Source: Ga0077527 sp964531455 (GTDB taxonomy: Bacteria > Pseudomonadota > Gammaproteobacteria > Burkholderiales > SG8-41). From it: 64,000 bases of DNA. Shown here piece after piece: positions 8,626 to 17,337 of this stretch. The DNA lies in contig CAZHFZ010000009.1 in assembly GCA_964531455.1 (NCBI GenBank), forward strand, positions 21,941 to 85,940, given 5' to 3'. Every line of letters begins with the position of its first letter. Position 1 is the stretch's first letter. A model generated the notes under the pieces. That model did not search any database and was not told the DNA's origin. It saw only the letters and a list, made by a program, of their open reading frames with translations. Both the position numbers and the translations under genes were made by a program.

Positions 8626-9590
8626 CCGGAAGAAGAAACGGGCTTCCACGCGCCGCGGATCATCGCCAGTCCGTGCGCGCCATTGACCAGCGCCTGCGCG
8701 CGGTTTGTCTCCTGCATACCACCCAGAGCGAATACCGGAATCCGTGTGTCGGCCACAGCAGCGGCAAAACCCGGCCAGCCCAGCAACTGCGCTTCAGGAT
8801 GCGTTGGTGTCATCTGTACTGGCCCCAGCACGGCAAAATCCGCACCGAGCGCCTCTGCGCGGCGCAGTTCATCCGCGCTGTGACAGGAGGCACCGACCAG
8901 CGCCAGCGGCGGACGCGATGAGAGGGTATGCAATTGCCGTGATGTCAGATGTACGCCATGGGCATTGCAGCGTTGTGCCAGTTCAATATCACCGTTGATC
9001 AGTACGCGTGCCCCGCTGGCCCGGGCAAGGACAACGATCTTCCGGGCATAGTCCGCAAATGCGCCGACAGGCCATTCCTTGCCCCGTATCTGGATAAGCC
9101 GCAGATCGCTGCGCAGCGCGGCATCAATCGCGGCCAGCGCACGCTGCTGTTCCGATGCAGCAAACCCGGTAATGCCATAGGTTTCGGGAATAGCCAGCGC
9201 GTTGAGGATCGGACCGTTTGCCGGCAGCAGCGGCGATACATCAATCGCATCAATACGCTGCCACGAAAACGCCTGCGCCTCGCGACCATGCAGTTCACCG
9301 CGCCAGCCGCGGACACGGAAAAAATGCAGCCTGACGTCGGCATGTTCGTAATCAAATTCGCGGATCAACCAGGGGTAGGCTGTCGTAACCTCAATGCCAA
9401 GTTCCTCATGCAGTTCTCGGGCCAAGGCCTGCAGCGGCGTCTCACCGGGCTCCACTTTACCGCCGGGGAACTCCCAATAACCGGCGTAGACCTTGCCTTG
9501 CGGCCGTTGCGCCAGCAGGAAACGGCCGTCCGCTTGCTGCAACACGGCGGCGACGACCGCGATGCGGCGCCGTGCGGCCGGCAGATTCAT
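8622..9590 (-). CDS. Nudix hydrolase / thiamine phosphate synthase-like fusion (MutT-ThiE)
   Basis: A 322-residue two-domain protein. Residues 1-125 form a MutT-type Nudix domain with a perfect Nudix box (G-x5-E-x7-RE-L-x-EE-x-G-I) at 44-66, and QRPQGKVYAGYWEFPGGK as in 8-oxo-dGTP diphosphatases. From about 130 on is a TIM-barrel ThiE/TenI-like domain, with DFAVLGPVQMTPTHP and IPVFALGGM. The fusion recurs in beta- and gammaproteobacteria next to this ATPase and argJ. The Nudix half probably cleans oxidised nucleotides; whether the ThiE half is catalytic or a thiamine salvage or sensing module is unknown. The start ATG at 9590 is five bases beyond the stop of the upstream ATPase gene. Confidence 0.87.
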   Translation of the reverse strand: MNLPAARRRIAVVAAVLQQADGRFLLAQRPQGKVYAGYWEFPGGKVEPGETPLQALARELHEELGIEVTTAYPWLIREFDYEHADVRLHFFRVRGWRGELHGREAQAFSWQRIDAIDVSPLLPANGPILNALAIPETYGITGFAASEQQRALAAIDAALRSDLRLIQIRGKEWPVGAFADYARKIVVLARASGARVLINGDIELAQRCNAHGVHLTSRQLHTLSSRPPLALVGASCHSADELRRAEALGADFAVLGPVQMTPTHPEAQLLGWPGFAAAVADTRIPVFALGGMQETNRAQALVNGAHGLAMIRGAWKPVSSSG

Positions 9591-9595
9591 GGAAT

Positions 9596-10498
9596 TTATT
9601 TGCGCCGCGCGAGGCGCGTACGACCGGCCCAGTCGCGGGCGAATTGCCAGGCAACCCGGCCGCTGCGCGACCCGCGGGTCAGTGCCCATTGCAGGGCGGC
9701 GTGCTCGACCTCGGCGTTTTTCACACCAGGCACTTTAAAGTGCGCCAGCCAGACACGAACGATGCTCAGGTATTCATCCTGATCGAATGAATGGAACGAC
9801 ACCCACAAACCAAAACGTTCCGACAGCGAAACCTTCTCTTCGCTGGTTTCGCCGGGGTGTATCTCTTCGCCGACATGCTGGTATTCAAGATTCTCGTTCA
9901 TGAATTCCGGCATCAGGTGGCGGCGGTTCGACGTCGCATAGACCAGGCAGTTCTCGGATGCTGCGGCCACTGAGCCGTCGAGCACCACCTTCAGCGCCTT
10001 GTAGCCGTGTTCATCGGCCTCGAATGACAGGTCATCGCAATACAGCACGAAACGCTCGGGCCGGGCATGGATCAATTCGACGATGTCCGGCAGATCAGTG
10101 AGGTCGCGCTTTTCGACTTCGATCAGGCGCAATCCGCGCGATGCATATTTGTTCAGCAGCGCTTTCACCAGCGACGACTTGCCGGTTCCGCGTGCGCCGG
10201 TCAGCAGCACATTGTTGGCGGGAAGTCCCTCGACAAACTGGCGCGTATTCTGCTCAACCTGCTTTTTTTGGTCATCAATGCCATGAAGATCACGCAGGTC
10301 GATGTGATGAACCTGATGGATGGGCTCCAGCGCCGCACGCTCACCCTTGCGCCGCCAACGGAATGCTATCGATGCCTTCCAGTCCACGGTGGCTGCCGGC
10401 GCCGGGAGAATCTGCTCAAGACGCAGAAGCACCGACTCGGCACGGCCCAGCAGCGCAGCCATGTCAGCAGACGGAACCGTCAGTCGAGGATGCTTCAT
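9596..10498 (-). CDS. DUF815 family AAA-type ATPase
   Basis: A 300-residue P-loop ATPase. Walker A GARGTGKS is at residues 101-108 and Walker B VLYCDD at 151-156, with a sensor-like YATSNRRHLMPEF further on. This matches the DUF815 family of AAA+ proteins found beside the MutT-ThiE fusion in betaproteobacteria. Function is not established. The conserved HVGEEIHPGETSEEKVSLSE stretch is characteristic of the family. It is probably co-transcribed with the downstream Nudix-ThiE gene (5 bp gap). Confidence 0.82.
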   Translation of the reverse strand: MKHPRLTVPSADMAALLGRAESVLLRLEQILPAPAATVDWKASIAFRWRRKGERAALEPIHQVHHIDLRDLHGIDDQKKQVEQNTRQFVEGLPANNVLLTGARGTGKSSLVKALLNKYASRGLRLIEVEKRDLTDLPDIVELIHARPERFVLYCDDLSFEADEHGYKALKVVLDGSVAAASENCLVYATSNRRHLMPEFMNENLEYQHVGEEIHPGETSEEKVSLSERFGLWVSFHSFDQDEYLSIVRVWLAHFKVPGVKNAEVEHAALQWALTRGSRSGRVAWQFARDWAGRTRLARRK

Positions 10499-10523
10499 AA
10501 CTTATTGTTTTAATATGACTTTT

Positions 10524-11762
10524 TTAACTTCTGTAGTCAGCATTGATGCTGACATAGTCATGCGACAGGTCACAGGTCCAGACCGTTGTCATCGCGCGAC
10601 CGCGGTTAAGCACGACGCGCACGGTGATTTCGGCCTGTTTCATTACGCGCTGACCCTGCGCTTCTTCGTACGAGGGACTGCGTCCGCCGCGTTCCGCGAC
10701 CAGCACATCGTCGAGATACAGTTCGACGCCTTCAACCTCAAGATCGTTGATTCCGGCATAACCGATCGCAGCCAGTATCCGTCCGAGATTCGGATCAGAG
10801 GCAAAAAATGCGGTCTTGATCAAGGGTGAATGCGCGATTGCAAACGCAACCTTGCGACACTCCTCCTCGTCACGCCCGGCTTCCACCTTGATGGTGATGA
10901 ACTTGGTCGCACCTTCGCCATCACGTACGATGGCCTGCGCCAGAGTTGTGGATACCGCCGTCACCGCATCACGAAACGCCAGATACTCCGGGCTTTTCGC
11001 GTCGGTAATTTCAGCCATCGGCGCCTTGCCGGTGACAATCAGCATGAAGCTGTCATTGGTCGACGTGTCGCCATCGACAGTAATGGCATTGAATGAATGT
11101 TGCGCAGCGTAAGCCACTGCAGCCTTGGCCAACGATTGGCTCACCTTCGCATCGGTGGCGACAAATCCCAGCATTGTTGCCATGCCCGGGTGGATCATGC
11201 CGGCGCCCTTGGCGATACCGCTGATGGTGATCGTCGCACCGCCCACGGAAAACTGCCGCGACACCGCTTTCGGAACGGTATCGGTGGTCATAATGGCTTC
11301 GGCAGCTTCCGCCCAGGCATCCGGCTTGAGTGCAGCGATGCATTGCGGCAGGCCGGCGATGATGCGATCGACCGGTAATGGCTCCATGATCACACCGGTT
11401 GAAAACGGGAGCACCTGCGCCGCAGTGCACCCAAGCAATTGCGCAGCATCGACACAAGTCTGTCGCGCGCGGGCAAGCCCCTCGGCGCCGGTGCCAGCAT
11501 TGGCAACACCGGTGTTGATAACAAGGGCGCGCACACCCTTGCCGGGATCAATCATTGACAGATGCTGGCGCGAGACCACGACAGGTGCCGCACAGAACCG
11601 GTTTTGCGTGAACACGCCTGCCACATGGGCGCCTTCATCAAGACTGATCAGCAGCAGATCCTTGCGTCCCGCTTTGCGAACCCCGGCCTGGGCAATACCA
11701 AGTTTTACGCCGGCAACCGGTAGCAGCGTTTTGGGATCGGGTGGATTCAGATTGACGGGCAC
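10524..11762 (-). CDS. argJ: Bifunctional ornithine acetyltransferase / N-acetylglutamate synthase
   Basis: A 412-residue ArgJ, which recycles the acetyl group from N-acetylornithine to glutamate in arginine synthesis and may also make N-acetylglutamate from acetyl-CoA. The Ntn-type self-cleavage site is visible as KGAGMIHPGMATMLGF; T196 would become the N-terminal nucleophile of the beta chain. Length and the flanking EAIMTTDT motif are normal. It is 15 bp downstream of the secA stop and 25 bp upstream of the ATPase gene. Confidence 0.97.
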   Translation of the reverse strand: MPVNLNPPDPKTLLPVAGVKLGIAQAGVRKAGRKDLLLISLDEGAHVAGVFTQNRFCAAPVVVSRQHLSMIDPGKGVRALVINTGVANAGTGAEGLARARQTCVDAAQLLGCTAAQVLPFSTGVIMEPLPVDRIIAGLPQCIAALKPDAWAEAAEAIMTTDTVPKAVSRQFSVGGATITISGIAKGAGMIHPGMATMLGFVATDAKVSQSLAKAAVAYAAQHSFNAITVDGDTSTNDSFMLIVTGKAPMAEITDAKSPEYLAFRDAVTAVSTTLAQAIVRDGEGATKFITIKVEAGRDEEECRKVAFAIAHSPLIKTAFFASDPNLGRILAAIGYAGINDLEVEGVELYLDDVLVAERGGRSPSYEEAQGQRVMKQAEITVRVVLNRGRAMTTVWTCDLSHDYVSINADYRS

Positions 11763-11777
11763 GATGCGTTCCCCAGC

Positions 11778-14585
11778 TTAGCTCAGCTTTCCATGGCACT
11801 GCTTGTACTTTTTCCCTGAACCGCAGGGGCAGGGGTCGTTGCGGCCAACTTTTTGTCCGCCGCGCACGTATGGCTGCAGGGCGTCGCTTTGATCATTGGG
11901 CGGCGCAACTGACGCCAAGTCATCAGCCACAACAGATTCTTCCGGCGCTGAGGCATGCTGGTATTGCACGTTCTGCAACGCTTCGTGCTCTTCGGCTGCG
12001 CGCAATTCCTCGGCACTGCGGATCTGCACCGTCATCAATGTGCGAGTGACATCGGCCTTGATCAAGTCGAGCAGCAGCGAAAACAGTTCAAAAGCCTCGC
12101 GCTTGTATTCCTGCGTCGGATTCTTCTGCGCATACCCGCGCAAATGGATGCCCTGTCGCAGATGATCCAGCGCCGACAGGTGCTCGCGCCAGTGCGAATC
12201 GACACTCTGCAGCATGATGGCCCGTTCGTACTGGCGCATCGCCGCCTGGTCAACCGAACCGGTCTTCTCCGCATAACGTGCATGCGCCGCTTCAATCACG
12301 CGATCACGCAGAGCCGCTTCTTCCATATCCGGGCTGTCCTTCAGCCATTGCTGGATCGGCAGCTCAAGCCCGAGTTCGCCGCGCAGCACTGTCTCCAGCC
12401 CGGGAATATCCCACTGCTCCTCGAGGCTGCCGGGTGGAACATGCGTCGCCACATGGCTATTAACGACATCGCCACGCATCGCCGAAATTGTTGATGAAAT
12501 ATCCGAGCTGTCGAGCAGATCGTTACGCTGCTGGTAAATGACCTTACGCTGGTCGTTGGCGACGTCGTCATACTCAAGGAGGTGTTTGCGCATATCGAAA
12601 TTGCGCGCCTCAACCTTGCGCTGCGCATTCTCGATTGACCGTGTCACCCAGCGATGCTCGATCGCTTCACCGTCCGGCATTTTCAGCCGCTCCATGATCG
12701 ACGCGACGCGATCTGAAGCAAATATGCGCAACAACGCATCGTCAAGTGCCAGGTAGAAGCGGCTGGATCCGGCATCGCCCTGCCGGCCAGCACGTCCACG
12801 GAGTTGGTTGTCGATGCGCCGTGACTCATGGCGTTCCGTACCAATGATATGCAGACCGCCGGCTTTAAGTACCTGATCATGGCGTTGCTGCCACTCGACG
12901 CGCAGTTCGGCGACGCGTCGCTCGCGAGCGGCAGGATCGAGGCTTTCGTCCGCCAGCACGCGGTTGATTTCCGGCTCGGGATTGCCTCCAAGCACGATAT
13001 CCGTGCCGCGTCCCGCCATGTTGGTGGCGATGGTAATGACCTGCGGTCGCCCCGCCTGCGTGATGATCTCGGCTTCACGGGCATGCTGCTTCGCGTTAAG
13101 CACGTTGTGCGGCAGATTCTCTTTTTGCAGAATCCCCGAGATGTATTCGGAGTTCTCGATTGATGTCGTGCCAACCAGAACCGGCTGGCCGCGCTCGTGG
13201 CAACCGCGAATGTCGTTGATGATGGCCTGGTATTTTTCCCGCGACGTGCGGAACACCTGGTCCATTCGATCATCGCGGATCATTGGATGATGTGTCGGGA
13301 TTACGACCGTTTCCAGTCCGTAAATCTGCTGGAACTCATAGGCCTCTGTATCCGCCGTTCCAGTCATACCGGCCAATTTGCCGTACATACGGAAATAGTT
13401 CTGGAAGGTGATCGTTGCGAGGGTCTGGTTTTCCTTCTGGATCTCCACGCCCTCCTTCGCCTCAATCGCCTGGTGAAGGCCTTCCGACCAACGCCGACCG
13501 GGCATCAGGCGCCCGGTAAATTCGTCGACGATGATGATCTCGTTGTCCTGCACGACATACTGCTGGTCGCGGTGGAAGAGGCTATGCGCGCGCAAAGACG
13601 CATTCAGATGATGCATCAGCGAAATATTGGTCGCATCATAAAGACTGCCGCCCTCCGGCAGCATTCCAGCCTTGGCGAGCAGAGCCTCTGCGTGTTCATG
13701 CCCGTCCTCGGAAAGGACAACCTGGTGCCCCTTCTCGTCGACCCAGTAGTCGCCTGGTTCTTTCTCACCTTTCTGGCGAACCAGCTGTGGGGCAATAGCG
13801 TTCATTCGCACGTACAGGTCCGTCGTATCCTCGGCCTGACCGGAAATAATCAGCGGCGTTCGCGCTTCGTCGATCAGTATCGAATCCACTTCGTCGACGA
13901 TGGCGTAGGCCAGTCCGCGCTGCACTTTTTCCGACAACTCGTAAACCATGTTGTCGCGAAGGTAGTCAAAACCGAATTCGTTGTTGGTGCCGTAGGTGAT
14001 GTCGGAGCGATATGCCTCCTGCTTCTTGTTATGCTCCATCTGCGACAGATTGACGCCGACGGTCAGCCCCAGAAACCGGTAGATGCGCCCCATCCAGTCA
14101 GCATCGCGCTGCGCCAGATAGTCATTTACCGTGACGATATGCACGCCTGTGCCGGCAAGCGCATTCAAATAGGCCGGCAGCGTGGCGACCAGCGTCTTGC
14201 CTTCGCCGGTGCGCATTTCTGAAATCTTCCCGTTATGCAGCGCAATGCCGCCCACCAGCTGCACATCAAAATGGCGCATGCCCATCACGCGTTTGCCGGC
14301 TTCACGCACCACGGCAAAGGCTTCGGGAAGCAGGGCATCCAGCGCCGTGCGGCGGCGGCGTTCGATATCGGCAGCTTGCTCGGCGGCTGCAGCAGGCGAT
14401 TCAGGCACCGCTACGGCCAGTCGGATACGTTCACGGAATTCATCGGTCTTGGCGCGCAACTGGTCGTCGGACAGGGCCGCGACCTGCGGTTCAAGCGCGT
14501 TGACCGCGCGGACCGTACGTCGATATTGCTTGAGCAACCGTTCGTTGCGGCTGCCGAAAACTTTCTTCAATAAACCGGTAATCAT
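11778..14585 (-). CDS. secA: Preprotein translocase ATPase SecA
   Basis: The 935-residue motor that drives proteins through SecYEG. Walker A MRTGEGKT is at residues 124-131, and the DEAD-type VDEVDSILIDEARTP and GRGTDIVLGG motifs follow. The C-terminus ends in the zinc-binding GRNDPCPCGSGKKYKQCHG tail that contacts SecB. I start at the ATG at 14585 (MITGLLKKVFGSRNER), the standard N-terminus; an in-frame extension upstream would read through the terminator-like hairpin at 14606-14632. That hairpin's U-run ends only about 20 nt before the start codon, which is unusual. Confidence 0.97.
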   Translation of the reverse strand: MITGLLKKVFGSRNERLLKQYRRTVRAVNALEPQVAALSDDQLRAKTDEFRERIRLAVAVPESPAAAAEQAADIERRRRTALDALLPEAFAVVREAGKRVMGMRHFDVQLVGGIALHNGKISEMRTGEGKTLVATLPAYLNALAGTGVHIVTVNDYLAQRDADWMGRIYRFLGLTVGVNLSQMEHNKKQEAYRSDITYGTNNEFGFDYLRDNMVYELSEKVQRGLAYAIVDEVDSILIDEARTPLIISGQAEDTTDLYVRMNAIAPQLVRQKGEKEPGDYWVDEKGHQVVLSEDGHEHAEALLAKAGMLPEGGSLYDATNISLMHHLNASLRAHSLFHRDQQYVVQDNEIIIVDEFTGRLMPGRRWSEGLHQAIEAKEGVEIQKENQTLATITFQNYFRMYGKLAGMTGTADTEAYEFQQIYGLETVVIPTHHPMIRDDRMDQVFRTSREKYQAIINDIRGCHERGQPVLVGTTSIENSEYISGILQKENLPHNVLNAKQHAREAEIITQAGRPQVITIATNMAGRGTDIVLGGNPEPEINRVLADESLDPAARERRVAELRVEWQQRHDQVLKAGGLHIIGTERHESRRIDNQLRGRAGRQGDAGSSRFYLALDDALLRIFASDRVASIMERLKMPDGEAIEHRWVTRSIENAQRKVEARNFDMRKHLLEYDDVANDQRKVIYQQRNDLLDSSDISSTISAMRGDVVNSHVATHVPPGSLEEQWDIPGLETVLRGELGLELPIQQWLKDSPDMEEAALRDRVIEAAHARYAEKTGSVDQAAMRQYERAIMLQSVDSHWREHLSALDHLRQGIHLRGYAQKNPTQEYKREAFELFSLLLDLIKADVTRTLMTVQIRSAEELRAAEEHEALQNVQYQHASAPEESVVADDLASVAPPNDQSDALQPYVRGGQKVGRNDPCPCGSGKKYKQCHGKLS

Positions 14586-14605
14586 GAACTTATGAGTTTC
14601 CCGAA

Positions 14606-14632
14606 TAAAAAAAGGGTGGGATAACCCCACCC
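14606..14632 (-). terminator. Rho-independent terminator-like hairpin between the M23 gene and secA
   Basis: On the minus strand a seven-base-pair GGGTGGG/CCCACCC stem with a 5-nt loop is followed directly by seven U residues. It lies after the stop of the M23 peptidase gene and about 20 nt before the secA ATG, so it either separates the two genes or attenuates secA. Confidence 0.75.
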
Positions 14633-14661
14633 CCTGCAATTCTTGCGTTTGGTACCGCTGA

Positions 14662-15579
14662 TCAGCCGGGCAACTGCAGAAACCGCGCGGGGTTCAATGC
14701 GGCACCACGCTGGCGCACCTCGAAGTGCAGATGCGAACCTGTTGCGCGACCGGTCCGGCCAACATCTGCGATCCGCGTTCCACGGAAAACCACGTCGCCG
14801 ACTTTCACGTATTTCTTCGACGCATGCGCGTAACGGGTAATCAGATCATTGCCGTGATCAATCTCGACCATATTACCATATTGGGGGTGAAACTCGGCGT
14901 ATACGACCACCCCTGCGGCGGCTGAAAATACCGGCGTTCCCTCCTCTGCCATGAAGTCAATGCCTTCATGAAAAGCGCGCTGTCCGGTGAAAGGATCGAT
15001 GCGCCAACCGAAGTTCGAGGAATACCAGCCGCCTTCAACCGGCAGCTTGGTCGGTATCAGTTTTTTTCGCGCGCTTTCCTGCGTGTACATCGACTCCAAC
15101 AGACCCAGCTTGTCTCCGCGGTCCTCAAGCTGGCGGGTCAATTGGTCAATCTGCTGGGTGAAATCACCGAGGGACAGATTCTGGCTGGGAATGGATGAAG
15201 GTGCGCCGCCACGGCCGGGAACCTCGTTGAACATCAGGTCTTGCGGCTTGAATCCGGCCAGTTTGGCGAGACGCTCGCCCAACGTCTCCAGCCGCAGCAA
15301 CTGGGCTTGCATCTGTCCGAGCCGAACCGCCATCGCATTCAGGTTATCCTGCAGATAAGACTGATTTTTTTCCTGCTGCTGACGATGGATGGATACCAGC
15401 ACATCACGCACATAGGGAATATTCAGTTCTGAGGCAAAGCGCAGAATACCGTAATTGAGCGCACCGGCCAGCAGGATCACCAAACCGAACATGGCCACGC
15501 CTGAAGCAATCAGGTGCGGCCAACCCAAAGTAATGGTTCGCGCCTTATGCAGCTTCTCGGAAACCAGAATAATATTCAT
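14662..15579 (-). CDS. M23 family metallopeptidase (LytM domain), membrane-anchored
   Basis: A protein of about 305 residues: short cytosolic N-terminus (MNIILVSEKLHKARTITLGW), one transmembrane helix near residues 25-45, a coiled-coil stretch rich in Q, L and R (about 65-160), then a LytM peptidoglycan endopeptidase domain. Zinc ligands are present in HEGIDF (HxxxD) and in SHLHFEV (HxH), so the domain should be active rather than an EnvC/NlpD-type degenerate activator. A second in-frame ATG at 15588 is possible, but the GGGG ribosome binding site is better placed for 15579. The location beside lpxC, secA and the dcw genes fits a role in wall remodelling. Confidence 0.88.
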   Translation of the reverse strand: MNIILVSEKLHKARTITLGWPHLIASGVAMFGLVILLAGALNYGILRFASELNIPYVRDVLVSIHRQQQEKNQSYLQDNLNAMAVRLGQMQAQLLRLETLGERLAKLAGFKPQDLMFNEVPGRGGAPSSIPSQNLSLGDFTQQIDQLTRQLEDRGDKLGLLESMYTQESARKKLIPTKLPVEGGWYSSNFGWRIDPFTGQRAFHEGIDFMAEEGTPVFSAAAGVVVYAEFHPQYGNMVEIDHGNDLITRYAHASKKYVKVGDVVFRGTRIADVGRTGRATGSHLHFEVRQRGAALNPARFLQLPG

Positions 15580-15600
15580 GGTCAACATCCCCTTTTCGCC

Positions 15601-16041
15601 ATGCCCAACCGCAAACTAAGCGCCCTGATCGGCAACACCACGGGCTTATCAGCTCTCAATCGGACTCTGCAGCGCATTGCTGCACTGCAACGGCTATATG
15701 AAGCCTGCGCACCATCCGAACTCATCCCTGCAAGTCGCGTGGTCGGAGACCGTGGCGGCATACTGATGATAGCGGCAGACAACGGAGCAATCGGTGCAAA
15801 ACTGCGACAGCTGGCACCCCGACTGCTTAAGAATATGCAAAAACAGAGGGCGGAGGTTACTGGAATTCACATCCAAGTTCAAGTTTTCCAACCCGCGGCC
15901 AAGCCCAGCGCGCCCCCCGAGAAAACACCGCTAAGCATTGATTCTATTGATAATTTTGAAAATTTATCGCGCCGCGTAAAAGATCCCGGCCTGAGCGCTG
16001 CATTGGCCCGATTTGCCGCAAGGCAGCGCGCCAAGGCCTGA
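15601..16041 (+). CDS. dciA: DciA-like DUF721 protein
   Basis: A 146-residue DUF721 protein. Members of this family (DciA) load or operate the replicative helicase DnaB in bacteria without DnaC/DnaI. The N-terminal KH-like DUF721 fold is visible in ARVVGDRGGILMIAADNGAIGAKLRQLAPRLL-like sequence (residues about 40-80), with a disordered proline-rich tail after residue 95. The ATG at 15601 is preferred; an upstream in-frame extension would lie antisense to the divergent M23 gene start. It is the only forward gene between 8.6 and 35 kb. Its promoter must lie inside the M23 coding region, since only 21 bp separate the two starts. Confidence 0.78.
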   Translation: MPNRKLSALIGNTTGLSALNRTLQRIAALQRLYEACAPSELIPASRVVGDRGGILMIAADNGAIGAKLRQLAPRLLKNMQKQRAEVTGIHIQVQVFQPAAKPSAPPEKTPLSIDSIDNFENLSRRVKDPGLSAALARFAARQRAKA

Positions 16042-16063
16042 ACGGGGCTTCAGCCCTGCCCGG

Positions 16064-16249
16064 TCAAACCACCAGCAGCAAGCGCTCAACGGCGTAGAAA
16101 GCCATCAGAGCCAGCGCAAAAGCGACCGTACCCAGAAACACCCTCCAGGCAAAGCGCAGGTAACGCGGTTCGCGATACCAAGCATATAACGCCAGCGAAA
16201 CACCGATAGTGATGAGCGCCAGCAGACCGATCAAACGAAGCAGCAGCAT
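16064..16249 (-). CDS. Small two-helix membrane protein
   Basis: A 61-residue hydrophobic protein with two predicted membrane helices (about residues 3-23 and 36-58) joined by a basic, aromatic loop, AWYREPRYLRFAW. I do not recognise a named family, but a small membrane protein between lpxC and a DUF721 gene recurs in betaproteobacteria. It lies 29 bp downstream of lpxC on the same strand and is probably co-transcribed with it. Function unknown. Confidence 0.65.
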   Translation of the reverse strand: MLLLRLIGLLALITIGVSLALYAWYREPRYLRFAWRVFLGTVAFALALMAFYAVERLLLVV

Positions 16250-16278
16250 GTTTTAGCCAGCGCGTGGGCGCCTGGACC

Positions 16279-17190
16279 TCAGACAACCTGGGGCTGCCAA
16301 GCCAGGAAAGCGGGCGCGTCTTCAACGCGATCGAAACTGACGTATTCCCAGGCTTGCGGTTGCTCCAGCAGATGACGGAGCAGGCGATTGTTCATCGCAT
16401 GGCCGGATTTGTGGCCACTGAACGCGCCGATCAGCGGATGCCCAAGCAGGTACAGGTCACCGATGGCATCCAGCACCTTGTGTTTGACGAACTCGTTGTC
16501 ATAACGCAGTCCATCGTTGTTCAGGACGCGGTACTCATCCATCACAATGGCGTTGTCCATACTGCCGCCAAGCGCGAGGCCCTGCGAACGCATGCTTTCA
16601 ACGTCCTGCATGAAACCGAAGGTCCGGGCCCGAGCCACTTCCTTGACGTAAGACGTTGACGCGAAGTCGACCACCACGGTTTGTGCACTGGCATCAAACA
16701 CCGGATGCGCGTAATCAATGGCCAGTTCAAGACGGAAACCGTTGTAAGGTTCGAAACGCACCCACTTGTCGCCGTCACGCACCTCAACCGACTTCAGGAT
16801 ACGGATGAATTTCTTCGGCACATCCTGCTCTTCGATGCCTGCGGACTGCAGCAGGAATACGAACGGGCCGGCACTTCCGTCCATGATCGGCACTTCAGGG
16901 GCCGTAACGTCGATCCAGACGTTGTCGACGCCCAATCCGGCCAGAGCTGACATCAGGTGCTCGACCGTCTGCACCCGCACACCGTCCTTTTCAAGGCAGG
17001 ACGAAAGTCGGGTGTCATGCACCGCATACGGATCGGCCTTGATGTCGACCGGCTCGGCCAGATCAGTCCGCCGGAAAACAATTCCCGTGTTCGGCTGCGC
17101 CGGGCGCAAGGTCAAATGGACCTTTTCGCCAGTGTGCAGACCCACGCCGGTGGCGCGGATCACGTTCTTCAATGTGCGTTGCTTGATCAC
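16279..17190 (-). CDS. lpxC: UDP-3-O-acyl-N-acetylglucosamine deacetylase LpxC
   Basis: A 303-residue zinc deacetylase that commits UDP-acyl-GlcNAc to lipid A synthesis. Zinc ligands correspond to H78 (in VEHLMSAL), H236 and D240 (KHKVLDAIGDL), and the catalytic H263 follows in SGHKSGH. Length is normal. As in E. coli it sits just downstream of ftsZ, linking lipopolysaccharide and division genes; a possible extended -10 promoter lies in the 147-bp gap. Confidence 0.98.
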   Translation of the reverse strand: MIKQRTLKNVIRATGVGLHTGEKVHLTLRPAQPNTGIVFRRTDLAEPVDIKADPYAVHDTRLSSCLEKDGVRVQTVEHLMSALAGLGVDNVWIDVTAPEVPIMDGSAGPFVFLLQSAGIEEQDVPKKFIRILKSVEVRDGDKWVRFEPYNGFRLELAIDYAHPVFDASAQTVVVDFASTSYVKEVARARTFGFMQDVESMRSQGLALGGSMDNAIVMDEYRVLNNDGLRYDNEFVKHKVLDAIGDLYLLGHPLIGAFSGHKSGHAMNNRLLRHLLEQPQAWEYVSFDRVEDAPAFLAWQPQVV

Positions 17191-17246
17191 GTTTGCTTGA
17201 GCTGTGCGGTGATTGCCACGAATAAGTGCCGGCTCAATGCGGCCGG

Positions 17247-17266
17247 ATCGTGGATTTTACCACGAT
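17247..17266 (-). promoter_or_regulatory. Dyad with embedded extended -10 element upstream of lpxC
   Basis: A 7-bp inverted repeat, ATCGTGG-6 nt-CCACGAT, lies in the ftsZ-lpxC gap. Its minus strand contains TGGTAAAAT, which reads as an extended -10 (TGnTAAAAT) about 55 bp before the lpxC start. No good -35 is seen. It could be an lpxC promoter or a weak hairpin after ftsZ. Confidence 0.35.
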
Positions 17267-17337
17267 GCCGCACCGCAACACCTGCGCCGGCCCCCACTCC
17301 GGATTGCGCACTCCGCCTCAATTCAAACTACCCGCCT

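Noticed and set aside
13197..14222. A 341-codon forward open frame opposite secA
   Set aside because: Antisense shadow without recognisable features.
16041..16064. Hairpin GGGCT-TC-AGCCC between dciA and the small membrane protein gene
   Set aside because: Two-base loop, short stem and no U-run; too weak to call a terminator.
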